Origin: Synechococcales cyanobacterium PMM_0002
GTDB lineage: Bacteria > Cyanobacteriota > Cyanobacteriia > Elainellales > Elainellaceae
Length of the DNA stretch: 15,333 nucleotides
Direction of reading: 5' to 3'
Assembly (NCBI GenBank): GCA_949127925.1
Contig: CASBQX010000234.1
Coordinates: forward strand, 1 to 15,333
Both the position numbers and the translations under genes were made by a program. Shown here piece by piece: positions 14,205-15,333 of the stretch; positions within the stretch are counted from its first letter, which is position 1; each line of letters starts with the position of its first letter. Under the pieces are notes generated by a model. That model was not told where the DNA came from, made no database searches, and saw nothing but the letters and a program-made list of their open reading frames with translations.

Positions 14205-14996
14205 ATGCTGACCAGTTTGCAAAATCCGCTCGTGAAACAGTTGCGAAAGCTGCATCAGGCTAAACAGCGGCAAGAACAAGGGGCATTTTTGTTAGAAGGA
14301 ACCCACTTGGTGGAGGAAGCCTATGCCACGGGCTGGCCTCTGGAGGTGGTTTGCTGCACGCCCGAGTGGTGCGATCGCCACCCCACTCTGTACTTACAGG
14401 TTGCCCACCAAGCGACCCGAGTGGAACTAGTCAGCGGCGCAATTATTGAGGCGATCGCCACCACCACCAGCCCCGATGGCATTGTGGCCGCCGTTCGCCG
14501 GGAAACAGCCACCCAGCCGTTAAATCATGCCATCAGCTTGGGGATCGCCCTGGAAACCTTACAAGACCCCGGCAACCTCGGCACCATCATTCGCACCGCC
14601 GCCGCTGCGGGCGTTGAGGGGCTATGGCTCAGTGCAGACAGCGTTGATCTAGATCACCCCAAGGTGCTGCGCGCCACCGCAGGCCAGTGGTTTCGCCTCC
14701 CCATGAGCACGAGCGAGGATTTGTCTGGCGACGTGCAACGCTGCACTCAGCACGGCATTCAGGTGGTTGCCACGCTGCCCAACGCCCCCCTAACCTACTG
14801 GCAGGCCGACTTGACCCGTCCCACGCTGCTGCTGCTAGGAAACGAAGGCAATGGGCTATCGGAGAACCTAGCGGCCACCGCCGATGTGCAGGTCAGCATT
14901 CCACTCGCGGCAGGGGTTGAGTCGTTGAATGTGGCGATCGCCGCTGCGTTGCTGGTATACGAAGCAAAACGGCAGCGCACTCAGGCGGCGCAATAG
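14205..14996 (+). CDS. SpoU/TrmH-family RNA 2'-O-methyltransferase
   Basis: Transfers a methyl group from S-adenosylmethionine to a ribose 2'-OH of rRNA or tRNA, using the trefoil-knot SPOUT fold. The N-terminal part, about 1-100, is an L30-like RNA-binding domain (KQRQEQGAFLLEGTHLVEEA). The catalytic half has motif 1 DPGNLGTIIRTAAAAG (121-136, with N124 and R130), motif 2 LLLGNEGNGLSE (209-220) and motif 3 SIPLAAGVESLNVAIAAALL (231-250). At 263 residues it matches RlmB/TsnR-like members. The exact target nucleotide cannot be read from the sequence; databases often call these RlmB or 23S rRNA methyltransferase. ATG at 14205, weak ribosome-binding site. It is convergent with the small gene to its right. 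Confidence 0.95.
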   Translation: MLTSLQNPLVKQLRKLHQAKQRQEQGAFLLEGTHLVEEAYATGWPLEVVCCTPEWCDRHPTLYLQVAHQATRVELVSGAIIEAIATTTSPDGIVAAVRRETATQPLNHAISLGIALETLQDPGNLGTIIRTAAAAGVEGLWLSADSVDLDHPKVLRATAGQWFRLPMSTSEDLSGDVQRCTQHGIQVVATLPNAPLTYWQADLTRPTLLLLGNEGNGLSENLAATADVQVSIPLAAGVESLNVAIAAALLVYEAKRQRTQAAQ

Positions 14997-15002
14997 GAAA
15001 TA

Positions 15003-15040
15003 GGCTGGAGACATTTATCTCTGCCTTTATTGCTATTTTT
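15003..15040 (+). terminator. Possible terminator after the methyltransferase gene
   Basis: An imperfect stem between GGCTGGAGA (15003-15011) and TCTCTGCC (15018-15025) is followed by a T-rich tract ending CTATTTTT at 15040, within the 46 bases between convergent genes. Confidence 0.4.
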
Positions 15041-15042
15041 AC

Positions 15043-15297
15043 TTACTGGCCTCTAGTTCGAGTAAATTGCTCAATATCGGCTACAGCGTCCTCTAGCTCT
15101 TGAACCGTAATTGCGGCACGATGAGGGTTTGGAGCGCCAGCCTTAGGTGCAGACGAGATCGATTGGGTGCCTTGAGATTGCTCATTTGAGGGTTGATTGT
15201 TGGCTTCCGGCATGTGCAAACGTTGATCGAGTTGATCAAGCGCTTCCATAAAAGCCTGAGTGGCAGCTTGGCGTAGCTCTTGCTGACTAGAATGCAT
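15043..15297 (-). CDS. Unrecognised small protein, 84 residues
   Basis: I do not recognise a family. The N-terminal part is an amphipathic helix (SSQQELRQAATQAFMEALDQ), the middle is a polar, Gln/Ser/Pro-rich linker of about 35 residues, and the end is a second acidic helix (VQELEDAVADIEQFTRTRG). Such helix-linker-helix proteins are often adaptors, but no function is assigned. The ATG at 15295-15297 is preferred: GAGGAG lies 9 bases upstream (15307-15312). A GTG at 15321 would add eight residues that include the ribosome-binding site as codons, which is unlikely. It lies at the right edge; its upstream neighbour is not visible. Confidence 0.7.
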   Translation of the reverse strand: MHSSQQELRQAATQAFMEALDQLDQRLHMPEANNQPSNEQSQGTQSISSAPKAGAPNPHRAAITVQELEDAVADIEQFTRTRGQ

Positions 15298-15333
15298 AGC
15301 GTTTGACTCCTCAAATCGCACAGGCGAAAACGG

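Overview
The window looks like ordinary chromosomal DNA from a cyanobacterium. The palindrome GCGATCGC (HIP1), typical of many cyanobacterial genomes, recurs inside and between genes. Several proteins are also cyanobacterial types: a Rre1/Ycf29-like response regulator, a thioredoxin-fold [2Fe-2S] protein, an SbpA-type sulfate-binding lipoprotein and a His-rich CobW-family GTPase. Dispersed palindromic repeats at gene ends are also common in filamentous cyanobacteria. I cannot name a species. I see no phage, transposase, plasmid or CRISPR genes.

Layout, left to right. 1-387: the 3' part of an unrecognised gene (+), entering from the left edge and ending 3 bases from a convergent pair. 391-2845: cysS then a CysQ/inositol-phosphatase-family gene (both -). 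2846-3130: divergent intergenic region with a 13-bp tandem repeat and a candidate promoter. 3131-4372: COG0523 metal GTPase (+), then a repeat cluster and convergent tgt (-). 5834-6292: an unrecognised, conserved-looking protein (-). 6293-6811: a 519-base non-coding gap with strong inverted repeats. 6812-8044: cobS and a [2Fe-2S] protein (+). 8361-8993: rre1-like regulator (+), closed by a perfect 32-bp palindrome. 9095-12048: sulfate importer genes sbpA-cysT-cysW (-, transcribed right to left). 12198-12248: a long two-way hairpin terminator. 12291-13667: murA (-). 13940-14023: tRNA-Leu(CAG) (+). 14205-14996: SpoU/TrmH-family RNA methyltransferase (+). 15043-15297: small unrecognised protein (-).

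How the genes work together. SbpA, CysT and CysW are the periplasmic binding protein and two membrane subunits of one sulfate ABC importer; the ATPase gene cysA is not in the window. CysS (cysteine charging) and the CysQ-like phosphatase (possible pAp removal) also touch sulfur metabolism but sit about 7 kb away, so co-regulation is only a suggestion. The rest is housekeeping: tRNA modification (Tgt), cobamide assembly (CobS), peptidoglycan synthesis (MurA), RNA methylation and stress signalling.

The most notable observation is murA. Its conserved N-terminal segment, including the SGAKNS motif, is encoded upstream of any in-frame ATG, GTG or TTG. A perfect GGAGGA ribosome-binding site sits 7 bases before an ATT codon, suggesting a rare ATT start. 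Second is the structured, unexplained region upstream of cobS. I found no convincing new multi-gene system.
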